From NCBI GenBank assembly GCA_007116195.1, contig SKIX01000093.1, forward strand, positions 1 to 5,789: a stretch of DNA of 5,789 bases, in the 5' to 3' direction. Positions 5,519 through 5,789 of this stretch are shown here, piece after piece (within the stretch, counting starts at the first letter, position 1; each line of letters begins with the position of its first letter). Below the pieces are notes generated by a model. The model saw only the letters and a list, made by a program, of their open reading frames with translations. It searched no databases and was not told the DNA's origin. The position numbers and the translations under genes are program-made. Source of the DNA: Marinospirillum sp. GTDB lineage: Bacteria; Pseudomonadota; Gammaproteobacteria; Pseudomonadales; Halomonadaceae.

Positions 5519-5789
5519 ATGGCTTTTACCCTAACCGAAACACCTGACCAGTTACCCGAAGAACTTAGGACTCGACTTGATGCCACCCTGGGTTCAACGG
5601 AAATCCACTTTTTATCTGAGGCGGGTTCAAGAGAGCAATTGCTGGACAGCCTGCAAACTGCGGTGGTCGGTGGCAGCACACTCAACCTAGACCCGGAAGA
5701 TATCGAAAGCCTGTTACAGGATACCCAGCGGCTTCTGGTCATAGATCTGGTGGGCGAGAGTCAACCGCTGACACAGCTGACAACTGAAG
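5519..5789 (+). CDS. Unrecognised protein, N-terminal part (runs off window end)
   Basis: Ninety codons from the ATG at 5519 are open to the edge with no stop. The start is supported by AAGGAG six bases upstream and by steady gammaproteobacterial codon use. The product begins MAFTLTETPDQLPEELRTRL and continues through GSTEIHFLSEAGSREQLLD and LDPEDIESLLQDTQRLLVID. It is acidic, rich in Leu, Thr, Asp and Glu, with no signal peptide, membrane segment or cysteine in the visible part. Alternating helix-like (REQLLDSLQTAV, DIESLLQDTQ) and strand-like (EIHFL, RLLVIDLV) stretches suggest a folded alpha/beta or helical domain. I do not recognise the family. It is divergent from the nuclease remnant and lies about 1 kb after uup on the same strand, so it could once have followed uup more closely. 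The antisense ORF over it is a shadow. Function is unknown. Confidence 0.75.
   Translation, partial: MAFTLTETPDQLPEELRTRLDATLGSTEIHFLSEAGSREQLLDSLQTAVVGGSTLNLDPEDIESLLQDTQRLLVIDLVGESQPLTQLTTE

Noticed and set aside
5503..5742. A 79-codon minus-strand ORF.
   Set aside because: It is antisense to the right-edge gene, rich in Ser/Arg/Val as shadow frames are, and its end covers the strong ribosome binding site of that gene.

Overview
The window looks like a chromosomal segment of a motile, aerobic-type gammaproteobacterium, probably marine and near the Oceanospirillales/Pseudomonas side of the class. The reasons are an E. coli-like TatD, an E. coli-length Uup, and a CheV whose opening (MAGVLDSVDSRTRLVGQNRLE) is of the Pseudomonas/marine gamma type. 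Taxonomy is inferred from remembered family sequences, not from a search.

Left block (1-1561, all minus strand, read right to left): tatD, a 161-residue acidic protein that looks like a DEDD exonuclease fold with its catalytic residues lost, a previously unlisted 24-codon small ORF, and the start of a riboflavin synthase alpha gene cut by the window edge. The genes are packed tightly: a 4-base ATGA overlap, then gaps of 14 and 7 bases. They are probably one transcript. A 103-base AT-rich divergent region (1562-1664) separates this block from the plus-strand genes.

Middle block (1665-4513, plus strand): cheV, a CheW-receiver fusion that couples chemoreceptors to CheA, and uup, an ABC-F ATPase acting on ribosomes or DNA. 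The two genes share the A of TAATG, an odd pairing of a chemotaxis adaptor with a housekeeping ATPase.

Right block (4542-5789): a minus-strand PD-(D/E)XK-type nuclease gene that appears broken. Its N-terminal and C-terminal parts lie in different frames and the catalytic centre of the family seems to be missing between them. It is followed by the first 90 codons of an unrecognised plus-strand gene with a very good ribosome binding site, running off the window. A perfect 12-base palindrome lies between these two divergent genes.

No tRNA, rRNA, CRISPR array, insertion sequence or convincing intrinsic terminator was seen. No stretch over 300 bases lacks coding sequence. The best candidates for something undescribed are the 24-residue ORF, the apparently inactive exonuclease-like protein encoded beside TatD, and the gutted nuclease gene.
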